A stretch of 64,000 nucleotides of DNA from Agathobaculum massiliense (GTDB taxonomy: Bacteria; Bacillota; Clostridia; Oscillospirales; Butyricicoccaceae), in NCBI RefSeq assembly GCF_900291975.1, contig NZ_OMPN01000001.1, positions 1,922,001 through 1,986,000 of the forward strand. The letters run 5' to 3'. A program made the position numbers and the translations under genes. Within the stretch, counting starts at the first letter, position 1; every line of letters begins with the position of its first letter. The notes under the pieces were generated by a model. The model was not told the origin of the DNA and did not search any database. It worked only from the letters and a program-made list of their open reading frames with translations. This document shows, piece after piece, positions 43,912 to 52,281 of the stretch.

Positions 43912-44421
43912 TTATGCGTGAACGCATGTCTTGTGCGATGCGATTGAGCGGGCGATATAGGGCTGCACCTCCTTGAGCGGGATACCGAGAGCGACCGCCA
44001 GTTCGCTATGCAGCAGATCTTCCGCGCGCTTGCGGTAGCGCTGGTCGATCTGGCTGACGCGCCGGCCGTTGCGCCGGGATTTGGCGTACACCGTCTTAAT
44101 CAGCTGCACCAGCTCATGACAGTCGTGGCTCTGCAGCGCGGCCTGGTAGTGCTCGCTCGCCAGCCGGAGGCTGTGGGTGGTGAAGCTATCCTCCTCAATA
44201 GCGGGGATGGATTCGATCAGCGCTTCGGCCTGCTCCCTGGAAATGACCGGACGCATGAACACCGGGGAATCGACCGGTATATAGATGGTTTCCGTGCCGT
44301 ATACGGGCGTGAGGGTGTAGTAAAGGCGGCCCTCGTCCCTGGCGAAAGCAGGCTGTCCCACCGCGGTCACCTCACAGACGCCGCTGGTCCCGTAAACGAT
44401 GAATTCGCCCGTGTGATACAT
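43912..44421 (-). CDS. CarD/CdnL-family transcriptional regulator
   Basis: A 169-residue RNA-polymerase-binding regulator. The N-terminal Tudor-like domain (YHTGEFIVYGTSGVCEVTAV, YIPVDSPVFMRPVISREQAE) binds the beta subunit; the C-terminal helical domain binds promoter DNA. ATG 44421 has GAGGAGG 6 bases upstream. Such proteins stabilise open complexes at rRNA and other promoters. Confidence 0.9.
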   Translation of the reverse strand: MYHTGEFIVYGTSGVCEVTAVGQPAFARDEGRLYYTLTPVYGTETIYIPVDSPVFMRPVISREQAEALIESIPAIEEDSFTTHSLRLASEHYQAALQSHDCHELVQLIKTVYAKSRRNGRRVSQIDQRYRKRAEDLLHSELAVALGIPLKEVQPYIARSIASHKTCVHA

Positions 44422-44547
44422 TTTATTCCTCCTCGCAAATATGGCTGATGCGGAAGCGTTCCGCACTTCTGCGTTATAAAACTCGGCTGTTCTATATAAG
44501 ATTATAGCATATTTTGTGGGGAAATGTAAGCGAAAATTATTTTTTGT

Positions 44548-45087
44548 TCACAGGCCGGCCCGTGCGGCCGCTTCGTGCGTCAGGTAAAAGTGCAGGTGGT
44601 CCTTGATCTCGCCGTTATAGAGCAGCTCCGCGCGGTGCAGCGTCCCCTCGTATGCAAAGCCGCATTTTTCCAGCACGCGGCGGGAGGCTGGGTTGTCCGG
44701 ATAGCAGGTGGCCGAGATCAGGTCGAGCGCCATCTGCTCAAAGCCGAAGCGGAGGACCGCCCGCACCGCCTCGGTCATATAGCCCTGCCCCCAATAATCC
44801 ACACCGAGCGCGTAGCCGAGCGAGCGGGCCGAGCCGTACTGCCGCGCGGAGTCTGCAATCAGGCCCACCGAACCCATCAGGCGGCGGTCGCCCCTGCGTT
44901 CGACCGCCCACACGCTCGGCTGGTCAAGAAAGACAAGGTGCAGGATGTCGCTCGATTCCAGCAGGCTTTCGTGCGGCTTCCAGCCCGCATTCCGGCCGAC
45001 CGGCTCGTCCTTGGAATAGGCGTAGAGGGCCTCGGTATCGTCCTCACGGAAGGGGCGCAGCGTCAGACGTTCGGTGATCAGCTCCAT
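44548..45087 (-). CDS. GNAT acetyltransferase, RimJ/RimL-like
   Basis: A 179-residue N-acetyltransferase. The start LITERLTLRPFREDDTEALY and ALGVDYWGQGYMTEAVRAVL (acetyl-CoA loop) with NPASRRVLEKCGFAYEGTLH are family hallmarks. Substrate unknown (ribosomal protein or small amine). It follows a small ribbon-helix-helix gene with an 11-bp gap, so the two are probably co-transcribed. Confidence 0.92.
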   Translation of the reverse strand: MELITERLTLRPFREDDTEALYAYSKDEPVGRNAGWKPHESLLESSDILHLVFLDQPSVWAVERRGDRRLMGSVGLIADSARQYGSARSLGYALGVDYWGQGYMTEAVRAVLRFGFEQMALDLISATCYPDNPASRRVLEKCGFAYEGTLHRAELLYNGEIKDHLHFYLTHEAAARAGL

Positions 45088-45098
45088 AAAAACTCTCC

Positions 45099-45266
45099 TC
45101 AGGTTTCATCGGTATCCAGATGGTCAAGCGCGTATTGGCAGCATTGGGTGACGAGCTGGTTGAGGGACACGTCCTTCTGCTGCGCGACCGATTCCAGCTC
45201 CTGCACCAGCTCGCGCGGCATGCGAAAGGTTTTGTTGACATATTCCGTCTTTTTGACTTGAAACAT
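45099..45266 (-). CDS. ribbon-helix-helix (Arc-type) protein, 55 residues
   Basis: A small DNA-binding protein: KTEYVNKTFRMPRELVQELE, QQKDVSLNQLVTQCCQYALD. The beta strand followed by two helices is the Arc/MetJ/CopG fold, as in HicB-like or TA antitoxins and plasmid repressors. ATG 45266 follows AAGGCGGTGA. No toxin lies beside it; the neighbour is the acetyltransferase, which makes a GNAT/RHH pairing worth noting, although the order and the RimJ-like type differ from TacAT systems. Confidence 0.8.
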   Translation of the reverse strand: MFQVKKTEYVNKTFRMPRELVQELESVAQQKDVSLNQLVTQCCQYALDHLDTDET

Positions 45267-45363
45267 TTTTTCACCGCCTTACTCCCTTACTCCATATTAT
45301 AAGTGCAATGAAGCGGTGAATATACGCGCGCATTTTACATGATTATTTATCTTGCAAAATATC

Positions 45364-45392
45364 TTGTAAAAATAATTGCAGCATGCTATACT
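45364..45392 (+). promoter_or_regulatory. promoter of the 45413 gene
   Basis: TTGTAA (45364-45369), 17 bp, TATACT (45387-45392). Confidence 0.6.
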
Positions 45393-45412
45393 GAAAAAAA
45401 GGAGGGGCGCGG

Positions 45413-45727
45413 ATGAACGGCGAAAAGCGGCGTACGCCATGCGGCGGAGCGTTAAAGAGGATACTGGCGGCGGCGCTGCTGGCGGTTTTTGCGTTTTTTG
45501 CGGGCCGCTCCTGCGAGCGGGACCATCTTTCCCCAGAGCAGGGCGCGGGCATGCGGGTCACCCTGACCCTGTATGACGGGGCCGGGCGTCCGGTCTGCCG
45601 CGCAGACCGCGTGGTGAGGCAGGACGGGCGGCAGGGCCGGTGGGAGTGCCGGGGCAGCATCGCGCCGGAGGAGCGGGACGGCTCGTATGTGCTGACGGTG
45701 CAGGAGGAAACGGGCGAAAAACGGTAG
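45413..45727 (+). CDS. hypothetical membrane-anchored or secreted protein
   Basis: A 104-residue protein with a basic N terminus and one hydrophobic segment (ALKRILAAALLAVFAFFAG), which serves as anchor or signal peptide. A small extracellular beta domain follows (MRVTLTLYDGAGRPVCRADR). GGAGG precedes ATG 45413. No family recognised. It is a single-gene transcript with its own promoter and terminator. Confidence 0.7.
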   Translation: MNGEKRRTPCGGALKRILAAALLAVFAFFAGRSCERDHLSPEQGAGMRVTLTLYDGAGRPVCRADRVVRQDGRQGRWECRGSIAPEERDGSYVLTVQEETGEKR

Positions 45728-45734
45728 GATAAAG

Positions 45735-45761
45735 AAAACGGCTGCGAAAGCAGCCGTTTTT
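45735..45761. terminator. bidirectional terminator
   Basis: AAAACGGCTGC and GCAGCCGTTTT around a GAAA loop, between the convergent 45413 gene and purA. Confidence 0.9.
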
Positions 45762-45773
45762 ATTATGCGTCCG

Positions 45774-47057
45774 TCAGGCCAGCTCGATGACCTGGTCGCG
45801 CGCCGGTCCAACGCCCAGCATGGTGATCGGGCAGCCGATCAGGCGCTCCAGCTCGCGGATGTAGCTCTGCACGGTCTGCGGCAGCTCGGCAAACGAGCGG
45901 CAGTCCGTGATATCCTCGTCAAAGCCGTCGAACTCCTCGTACACAGGCTCGCAGCCGTCCAGCGCCAGGAAATTGGCGGGCAGCTCGGTGACGGTTTCGC
46001 CGTTCTTCAGCCGGTAGGCCACGCACACCTTGAGCTTGGGCAGGCCGCGCAGCGGGTCGATCTTGTTGATTACGGCCTCAGTCATGCCGTTGACACGCAC
46101 CGCGTAGCGCGCCACAACCGCGTCGAACCAGCCGGTGCGGCGCGGGCGGCCGGTGACCGTGCCGAATTCGCCGCCGGCATTCCGGATGTAATCACCGGTG
46201 TCGTCGAACAGCTCGGTCGGGAACGGACCCTCGCCCACGCGGGTTGTGTAGGACTTGAATATGCCCATGATGCTGCGCACCGCGGTCGGGCCGACGCCCG
46301 AGCCGATGCAGCAGCCGCCCGCTACCGGATGCGACGAGGTGACGAACGGATAGGTACCCATATCCAGGTCGAGCAGCGTACCCTGCGCGCCCTCGAACAG
46401 CACCTCCTTGCCAGCCTGAACCGCTTCCCAGGTCAGGAGCGAGGTGTCGGTCACATAGGGGCGCAGGCGCTCGGCGTAGGCGCGGTATTCCGCGACGACC
46501 GCGTCCGCGTCGATCGGCTCGCCGCCGTACACGCCCGTAATCACGCGGTTTTTGTACGCGCACGCCTCGCGGACGACGGTTTCGAACCGGTCCGGATCGA
46601 CAAAATCATGCATGCGTACGCCGCTGCGCTCGGATTTATCCATATAGGTCGGGCCGATGCCCTTTTTGGTCGTGCCGATGGCGGTGCCATCCTTGGCCTT
46701 TTCGGCCTCGCTCAGCGCGTCCAGTTCCAGGTGCCACGGCAGGATACAATGGCAGCGGGCGTCGATGAACAGCTTGTCAGTCGAAACGCCCTTTTCGTGC
46801 AGGCCGTCGATTTCGCCCAAGACCGCCTTGGGGTTGACGACCACGCCCGGCCCGATCACATTGACGCACGCCGGATACAGGATGCCCGAGGGGATGAGCT
46901 GCAGCTTGTATTTTTCGCCGCCCGCGACGACCGTGTGGCCCGCGTTGTTGCCGCCCTGGCTGCGTACGACCAGATCGGCCCTGCCCGCGAAAATATCGAT
47001 AAATTTACCCTTGCCCTCGTCGCCCCACTGCGCGCCGAGGATCACCTTACCTGGCAT
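45774..47057 (-). CDS. purA: adenylosuccinate synthetase
   Basis: The 427-residue GTP-dependent enzyme that joins IMP and aspartate, the first step of AMP synthesis. Hallmarks are GAQWGDEGKGKFIDIFA at the N terminus, GGNNAGHTVV, FEGAQGTLLDLDMGTYPFVT (with TSSHPVAGG) and TGRPRRTGWFDAV. Length equals the family norm. It has its own transcript and faces the desulfurase gene divergently. Confidence 0.97.
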   Translation of the reverse strand: MPGKVILGAQWGDEGKGKFIDIFAGRADLVVRSQGGNNAGHTVVAGGEKYKLQLIPSGILYPACVNVIGPGVVVNPKAVLGEIDGLHEKGVSTDKLFIDARCHCILPWHLELDALSEAEKAKDGTAIGTTKKGIGPTYMDKSERSGVRMHDFVDPDRFETVVREACAYKNRVITGVYGGEPIDADAVVAEYRAYAERLRPYVTDTSLLTWEAVQAGKEVLFEGAQGTLLDLDMGTYPFVTSSHPVAGGCCIGSGVGPTAVRSIMGIFKSYTTRVGEGPFPTELFDDTGDYIRNAGGEFGTVTGRPRRTGWFDAVVARYAVRVNGMTEAVINKIDPLRGLPKLKVCVAYRLKNGETVTELPANFLALDGCEPVYEEFDGFDEDITDCRSFAELPQTVQSYIRELERLIGCPITMLGVGPARDQVIELA

Positions 47058-47226
47058 AGGAGTTCATTCCTTTCTTGCACTTGCGCATGCTTTCCGCATG
47101 TCATACAGATAAAGTATAGCATAGGGGAGCACGCTTTTCAATCCTGATTTTGCGGGTTTTGGCTTGTAAAAGGCCGGCCGGCGATGTAAAATAATTGCGT
47201 AAAGCAATCATAAGGAGTTAACGAGC

Positions 47227-48354
47227 ATGCATTATCTGGACAACGCGGCGACGACGCGCGTGCTGCCCGAGGCGGCTGACGCCGCGCTGCGCGCCATGTG
47301 CGAAGCGTTCGGCAATCCGTCGAGCCTGCACAGGATGGGGATAGAAGCGTCGCGTCTGCTGGAGGACAGCCGCAGGACGGTCGCTTCAGCGCTGGGCTGC
47401 CTGCCGGAGGAGACGTACTTTACCTCCTGCGGCACGGAGAGCACCAATATCAGCTTGCGCGGTGTTTCCCACCTCAACCGCCACAAAAAGGGGCGTGTCA
47501 TCACCACCGAAATCGAGCACGCGGCCACCCTTAACACCTGCAGACAGCTTGCGGCCGAGGGGTTTGACGTGGCGTTCCTCGCGCCGGACGCGACCGGCCA
47601 TATTACGGCTGCGGCGCTGGAAGCGGCGCTGACCGAGGACACGGTCCTGCTGTCCTGCCAACTGGTCAACAATGAGATCGGCACGGTGCAGCCCGTGGCC
47701 GAGCTGGGGGCGCTGCTCAAGGTCAAGGCGCCGCAGGCGCTGTTTCACATCGACGCGGTACAGGGGCTGTGCCGCGTACCCCTCGCGCCTAAAAAGTGGA
47801 AGTGCGATTTGATGAGCGTTTCCGGACACAAGATTGGCGCGCCCAAGGGTATCGGCGCGCTGTATGTCAGGAAGGGGCTGCGCCTGCCGCCGCTGATGTT
47901 CGGCGGCGGGCAGGAAAAGGGGCTGCGTCCGGGGACCGAGGCGCTGCCAAATATCGCGGCGTTCGCCAGGGCGTGTGAGATCCGCATGGCGCGTTTTGAC
48001 GAGGATTATGCGTATGTGGCAGCGCTCGCGGCTTATCTCAGGGAACAGGTGGCGGCGTCCCTGCCGGACGCGGCGTTCAACGGCGCGGGGGATATCCCGC
48101 ATGTGGTCAACCTGTCGCTGCCGGGCTGCAAAAGCGAGGTTATGCTGCGCGTACTCGAAAGCGACGACGTGTACGTTTCGAGTGGGTCCGCCTGCTCCAA
48201 GGGCAGGCAGAGCGGGGTGCTGCGCGCGCTCGGCCTGCCGAAAGAGCGCACGGACAGCGCTCTGCGCGTCTCGTTCGCGCCGTGCAATACAACCGAAGAT
48301 GTGGACGCGTTTATCCGCGCGGCGCAGAAGGGTGTGCGGATGCTGCGCCGGTAA
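47227..48354 (+). CDS. cysteine desulfurase, NifS/IscS family
   Basis: A 375-residue PLP enzyme that releases sulfur from cysteine as a persulfide. The start YLDNAATTRVLPE, EIEHAATLNT, the PLP lysine in SVSGHKIGAPKGIGALY and the catalytic Cys in SSGSACSKGRQSG are all present. TAAGGAG precedes ATG 47227. thiI lies about 1.1 kb downstream on the same strand, so this is probably the dedicated sulfur donor (NifZ role) for s4U8 in tRNA, as known from Bacillus. Confidence 0.95.
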   Translation: MHYLDNAATTRVLPEAADAALRAMCEAFGNPSSLHRMGIEASRLLEDSRRTVASALGCLPEETYFTSCGTESTNISLRGVSHLNRHKKGRVITTEIEHAATLNTCRQLAAEGFDVAFLAPDATGHITAAALEAALTEDTVLLSCQLVNNEIGTVQPVAELGALLKVKAPQALFHIDAVQGLCRVPLAPKKWKCDLMSVSGHKIGAPKGIGALYVRKGLRLPPLMFGGGQEKGLRPGTEALPNIAAFARACEIRMARFDEDYAYVAALAAYLREQVAASLPDAAFNGAGDIPHVVNLSLPGCKSEVMLRVLESDDVYVSSGSACSKGRQSGVLRALGLPKERTDSALRVSFAPCNTTEDVDAFIRAAQKGVRMLRR

Positions 48355-48387
48355 GCGCGTCGCCTGGGGAAAAGGGGGAGGACAGCC

Positions 48388-49089
48388 GTGGCAAAGAAAG
48401 GGAAGCTACTTTCCGCGGTCAGTGTGGCGCTGCTGGCCGCGCTGTGTGTTGCGCTTCCGGTGGCGGACCGTGTGTGGTATGGCGGCGCGCTGCTCGGCGG
48501 GGGACAGATCGCTTTTGCGATCCTTGTGATATGGGGGGCGGCGCTGCTTGCGGTTGAGCTTCGGAAAAAGCCGGAAAATCGCCGGTGGTCGGCCGCGGTA
48601 TCGCCCAGAGCCCACATCGCGGGCGCCGTAATCGACGTCGCGGTGATCCTGCTCCAGATCCATGGGGGGATGCATGGCCTGCTGCTGGGCTGCTTGACGA
48701 TCGGCCTGTTCGCCGCTGCGGGGTTGGAATCGCTGTTGTCCATCCGGAACAGCTCGCGCGTCGGGCGGGGGCTGTTCCTGATTGCACTGAGCATGCTGCT
48801 CTGCACAGCGGGCTACTTCCTCGCCGTGCGGCCCATCCCACTGGCGCAGGCGGAGCAGCTCGCGTGCGGGATGGGGTATGAGCAGCTCGCGCACGAGGGC
48901 ATTTCGCACGGCAACAGTCTGTGGGAGGAGGACGGCCGCGGCCGCATGGGGTTCTACGAGAATGCGACGGTGGCGGACCGAGCGCTTGGCCACTACGCAT
49001 TTTCCGCGGAGAAGGACGGGCGTCGCTTCATGGTCTATGTGCCGGTCGCCTCGTCCGGCGCGGTCGTACAGTCCGAGGTGGGCGCATGA
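48388..49089 (+). CDS. hypothetical multi-span membrane protein
   Basis: A 233-residue protein with about five hydrophobic segments in the first 150 residues and a C-terminal soluble domain (YEQLAHEGISHGNSLWEEDG, HYAFSAEKDGRRFMVYVPVA). The start is GTG 48388 behind GGGGGAGGA. It lies between the desulfurase and thiI. No family recognised. Confidence 0.7.
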   Translation: MAKKGKLLSAVSVALLAALCVALPVADRVWYGGALLGGGQIAFAILVIWGAALLAVELRKKPENRRWSAAVSPRAHIAGAVIDVAVILLQIHGGMHGLLLGCLTIGLFAAAGLESLLSIRNSSRVGRGLFLIALSMLLCTAGYFLAVRPIPLAQAEQLACGMGYEQLAHEGISHGNSLWEEDGRGRMGFYENATVADRALGHYAFSAEKDGRRFMVYVPVASSGAVVQSEVGA

Positions 49090-49446
49090 AAGCGGGGCGG
49101 TATCCGGCGCGGCAGTACGGCCTTGCGGCGGTACTGTGGCTCGCCTGCGTGGTTCGGCTGGCTGACATTTGGCGGGCATTACGGCGGCAGGGTTGGATGC
49201 AGGGTGCTGTTTCCGATCGTGCTGGGTTCTGGGATCGGCGGGGCGCTGGTGTTGGCGTGCTTTTTTGCGGAGTACCCCTGGCTGCTGGACGCTTGGCTCT
49301 GCGTGGGTTACCTGAGCTATATCCTGCTGATGGACCGGAACGGGCGGGAGTATACCCCCAGCGGGATGACAGGGCTTTACGGCGTGTTGCTCCTCATTGC
49401 GTTTGTCTAGTTCGCGGCGCTGCGGCCGTTTCCGGTGGACCAGTAG
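49086..49446 (+). pseudogene. degraded membrane-protein gene
   Basis: ATG 49086 overlaps the preceding stop and encodes a membrane start (YGLAAVLWLACVV). After a few codons the plausible protein continues in another frame (VLFPIVLGSGIGGALVLACF, WLLDAWLCVGYLSYILLMDR, GLYGVLLLIAFV) and meets TAG near 49410, beyond which FAALRPFPVDQ still looks coding. One frameshift plus one nonsense codon best explain this. Confidence 0.5.
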
Positions 49447-49480
49447 CGGGTTTGATACATAAAAAATAAAAGGAGATCGT

Positions 49481-50650
49481 ATGAAGGAAGTATTATTGCT
49501 TAAATGCGGGGAGATCGTCCTCAAGGGCCTCAACCGCAAAACCTTTGAGGACCGGCTGCTCAAAAACCTGTCGCGGCGCATGAAGCACGTCGCGGACTGT
49601 GGGATTTCCATGCGGCAGTCGGTCGTGTACGTCGAGGTGCCGGAGGAGGCCGACGCGGACGCGGTCATGGACTGCGCGCGGCATGTATTCGGCTTCGCGA
49701 CTATCTCGCGCGCAGCCGTGTGTCCGGAAAAGACGCTCGAAAGCGTGATCGAGACCGCGCAGTCCTATCTGGCGCCGCGCTTTGCGCAGGCAGGGACTTT
49801 TAAGGTGGAAACCAAGCGCGGGGACAAAAAATTCCCTATGACCTCGACCGAGATCAGCCAGCGGGTCGGGGGCGAGCTGGCCGACCGTTTTCCGGCGGTC
49901 AAACCGGATATGCACTGCCCCGACCTGACCGTGCATGTCGAAATGCGTGAAAAGTACGCCTTTGTGCATGCCGGCCCCGAGCCGGGCGCGGGCGGTATGC
50001 CGATCGGCTCGAATGGCAGGGCCGCGCTGCTGCTGTCCGGCGGCATCGACAGTCCGGTTGCGGGCTGGATGATGGCCAAGCGCGGCCTGGAGCTGGTGGG
50101 CATCCATTTCTTCAGCTATCCCTACACCTCGGAGCGCGCCAAGGAGAAGGTACTCGAGCTGGGGCGCAAGCTGACCGTGTGGTGCGGCCGCATGAGCGTG
50201 ATGGTGGTGCCGTTCACCAGGATCCAGGAGGAGATCCGCGAAAAGTGCCATGAGGAGCTGTTTACGCTCATCATGCGGCGCTTCATGATGCGCATTGCGG
50301 AAAGGGTCGCCGTGGAATATGGCTGCGGCGCGCTGATCACGGGCGAGTCGCTCGGCCAGGTGGCCAGCCAGACCATGCCCGCGATGGCCGTGACCGGCGC
50401 GGTGTGCGGGCTGCCCGTGTTCCGCCCGTGCATCGGCATGGACAAGGAGGAGATCGTGACCATCGCGCGTAAGATCGACACCTTTGAAACCTCCATCCTG
50501 CCCTATGAGGACTGCTGTACGGTGTTCACCCCCAAGCACCCGAACACCAAGCCCAAAATGCCGAAAATACTCGAGGCGGAAAGCCGCCTGGAGGTGGACG
50601 CGCTGGTGGAAGAGGCGGTCGCGGGGGTGGAGATCATCCATCTGCCGTGA
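49481..50650 (+). CDS. thiI: tRNA 4-thiouridine synthetase
   Basis: A 389-residue enzyme that adenylates U8 and transfers sulfur to tRNA. The ferredoxin-like start KEVLLLKCGEIVLKGLNRKT, a THUMP domain (60-165) and the PP-loop LLLSGGIDSPVAGWMMAKRG are clear. It ends near residue 389 without the rhodanese domain of the E. coli enzyme, as usual in Bacillota, which then need a dedicated desulfurase, here at 47227. AAAAGGAG precedes ATG 49481. Confidence 0.96.
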   Translation: MKEVLLLKCGEIVLKGLNRKTFEDRLLKNLSRRMKHVADCGISMRQSVVYVEVPEEADADAVMDCARHVFGFATISRAAVCPEKTLESVIETAQSYLAPRFAQAGTFKVETKRGDKKFPMTSTEISQRVGGELADRFPAVKPDMHCPDLTVHVEMREKYAFVHAGPEPGAGGMPIGSNGRAALLLSGGIDSPVAGWMMAKRGLELVGIHFFSYPYTSERAKEKVLELGRKLTVWCGRMSVMVVPFTRIQEEIREKCHEELFTLIMRRFMMRIAERVAVEYGCGALITGESLGQVASQTMPAMAVTGAVCGLPVFRPCIGMDKEEIVTIARKIDTFETSILPYEDCCTVFTPKHPNTKPKMPKILEAESRLEVDALVEEAVAGVEIIHLP

Positions 50651-50806
50651 GTATAGGGGGCTTCAAAAGCCCCCTATATACGAAAGACGCCGCCCAAGGC
50701 GGCTAAGTCGAGGTATCAAAACCCACGCACATGTCGCGGGTTTTGATGGTTTGCGCATGGCGCAAACCGATTTTATGCGCGCTACGGCGCGAAAGGAGAA
50801 GCAGTT
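50651..50806 (+). other. intergenic run of hairpins
   Basis: Five successive inverted repeats: TATAGGGGGCTT/AAGCCCCCTATA (50652-50678), GCCGCC/GGCGGC, ATCAAAACCC/GGGTTTTGAT, GGTTTGCGC/GCGCAAACC, and GCGC/GCGC. No gene is visible. The first may end the thiI transcript. Confidence 0.55.
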
Positions 50807-52036
50807 ATGAATGCAGAACTGATCGCCGTCGGAACCGAGATCCTGCTCGGCGACATTGTCAACACGGATGCGCAGCTCATCTCGCAGGGACTGAGCGAGC
50901 TTGGCATCAACGTATTTTACCAGACCGTGGTCGGAGACAATCCGGCTCGCCTGCGCCATGTGGTCGAAACGGCGCGCGACCGCGCGGACATCATCATCAC
51001 CACCGGCGGCCTCGGCCCCACGCTCGACGACCTGACAAAGGAAACGCTAGCCTCGGTCTTCGGGAAAAAGATGGCGTTGCACCAGCCCTCGCTCGACCGC
51101 ATCAAGGGCTTTTTCCAGACCATTGGCCGAGAGATGACGCCGAACAACGAAAAACAGGCCTGGCTGCCCGAGGGCTGCACCGTGTTCGTCAACGAATGGG
51201 GGACCGCCCCGGGCTGCGCGTTCGAGGCGTATGGCAAGCATGTCATCATGCTGCCCGGCCCCCTGCGCGAGTGCAACCCCATGTGGAAGGAATGCGCGAT
51301 GCCCTACCTGTACAAGTTCGCGGGCGGCTGCATCGTCTCGCGCAATATCCGCGTGTTCGGCCTGGGTGAGAGCAATATGGAAACCATTCTGCACGACATG
51401 ATGGCCGAGAGCAAAAACCCAACTATCGCGCCCTACGCCAAGACCTCGGAGTGCTTCGCGCGCGTGACCGCCAAGGCGGACACGCCGGAGGAATGCGAAA
51501 AGCTGCTCGCGCCGGTTGTGGAAAAGATCTGCGGCCTGCTGGGCGAGGATGTGTACGGCGTGGATGTGGATTCGCTGGAGCAGGTCGTGGGCGACGGACT
51601 GCGGGCGCGCGGCCTGACGCTCGCCGTGGCGGAAAGCTGCACGGGCGGGCTGCTGTCCAAGCGCATCACGGACGTGCCGGGCTGCTCGGTGTATTATCTG
51701 GGCGGCGTATGCTCCTATGCTAACGAGGTCAAGACGCGCCTGCTGGGCGTCCGGAAGGAGACGCTGGATACGGTCGGTGCGGTGTCGCCCGAGGTGGCCG
51801 AGCAGATGGCCGCGGGCGTGGCGCAGGCGCTGGGCGCGGATGTGGGCGTGGGCATCACGGGCGTGGCCGGACCGGGCGGCGGGACTGACGACAAGCCGGT
51901 CGGCCTGGTGTACATCAGCGTATGGCACAAGGGGCGGAACTACACCCGTAAGATGAAGTCCATGAACGGGCGCGACCGTGTGCGCATGCAGGCGGCCTCC
52001 ACCGCGCTGGATATGATACGCCGGAACATTTTCTGA
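50807..52036 (+). CDS. cinA: CinA: nicotinamide-nucleotide amidase / MoCF-domain protein
   Basis: A 409-residue two-domain protein. The N-terminal MoCF-like domain (NAELIAVGTEILLGDIVNTD, IITTGGLGPTLDDLTKETLA) has ADP-ribose pyrophosphatase activity in homologues; the C-terminal CinA domain (LTLAVAESCTGGLLSKRITD, GVGITGVAGPGGGTDDKPVG) is the NMN amidase. GAAAGGAG precedes ATG 50807. It functions in pyridine nucleotide salvage and is often linked to competence genes. Confidence 0.96.
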   Translation: MNAELIAVGTEILLGDIVNTDAQLISQGLSELGINVFYQTVVGDNPARLRHVVETARDRADIIITTGGLGPTLDDLTKETLASVFGKKMALHQPSLDRIKGFFQTIGREMTPNNEKQAWLPEGCTVFVNEWGTAPGCAFEAYGKHVIMLPGPLRECNPMWKECAMPYLYKFAGGCIVSRNIRVFGLGESNMETILHDMMAESKNPTIAPYAKTSECFARVTAKADTPEECEKLLAPVVEKICGLLGEDVYGVDVDSLEQVVGDGLRARGLTLAVAESCTGGLLSKRITDVPGCSVYYLGGVCSYANEVKTRLLGVRKETLDTVGAVSPEVAEQMAAGVAQALGADVGVGITGVAGPGGGTDDKPVGLVYISVWHKGRNYTRKMKSMNGRDRVRMQAASTALDMIRRNIF

Positions 52037-52281
52037 ACAGAACATAGGGATATTGTGCATTATCTCAACATTTCCCGACAAAAGCTGTTGAAACCGAACA
52101 AAATTTTCATTAAAAAAGTCTGGTAATTGTGTAAAATTGCTGGACTTTTTTTCTCTGTTGATGTATACTATATCCAACTAAAGCCAGGCTTGCTGCGGAA
52201 AAACAAGCGAAATAGACAAAAAATCGTAAAAAAATGGAAAAAGGCTTGTTTTAGCGGTTTATAAGAGGGAGAGGATGCAAT
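52037..52281. other. intergenic region before the glycogen operon
   Basis: An AT-rich 245-bp region. TTGCTG near 52137 and TATACT near 52166 could form the glgB promoter. Apart from a short purine-rich ribosome site (GGGAGAGG) before ATG 52282, I see no further gene or strong RNA structure. Confidence 0.5.
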
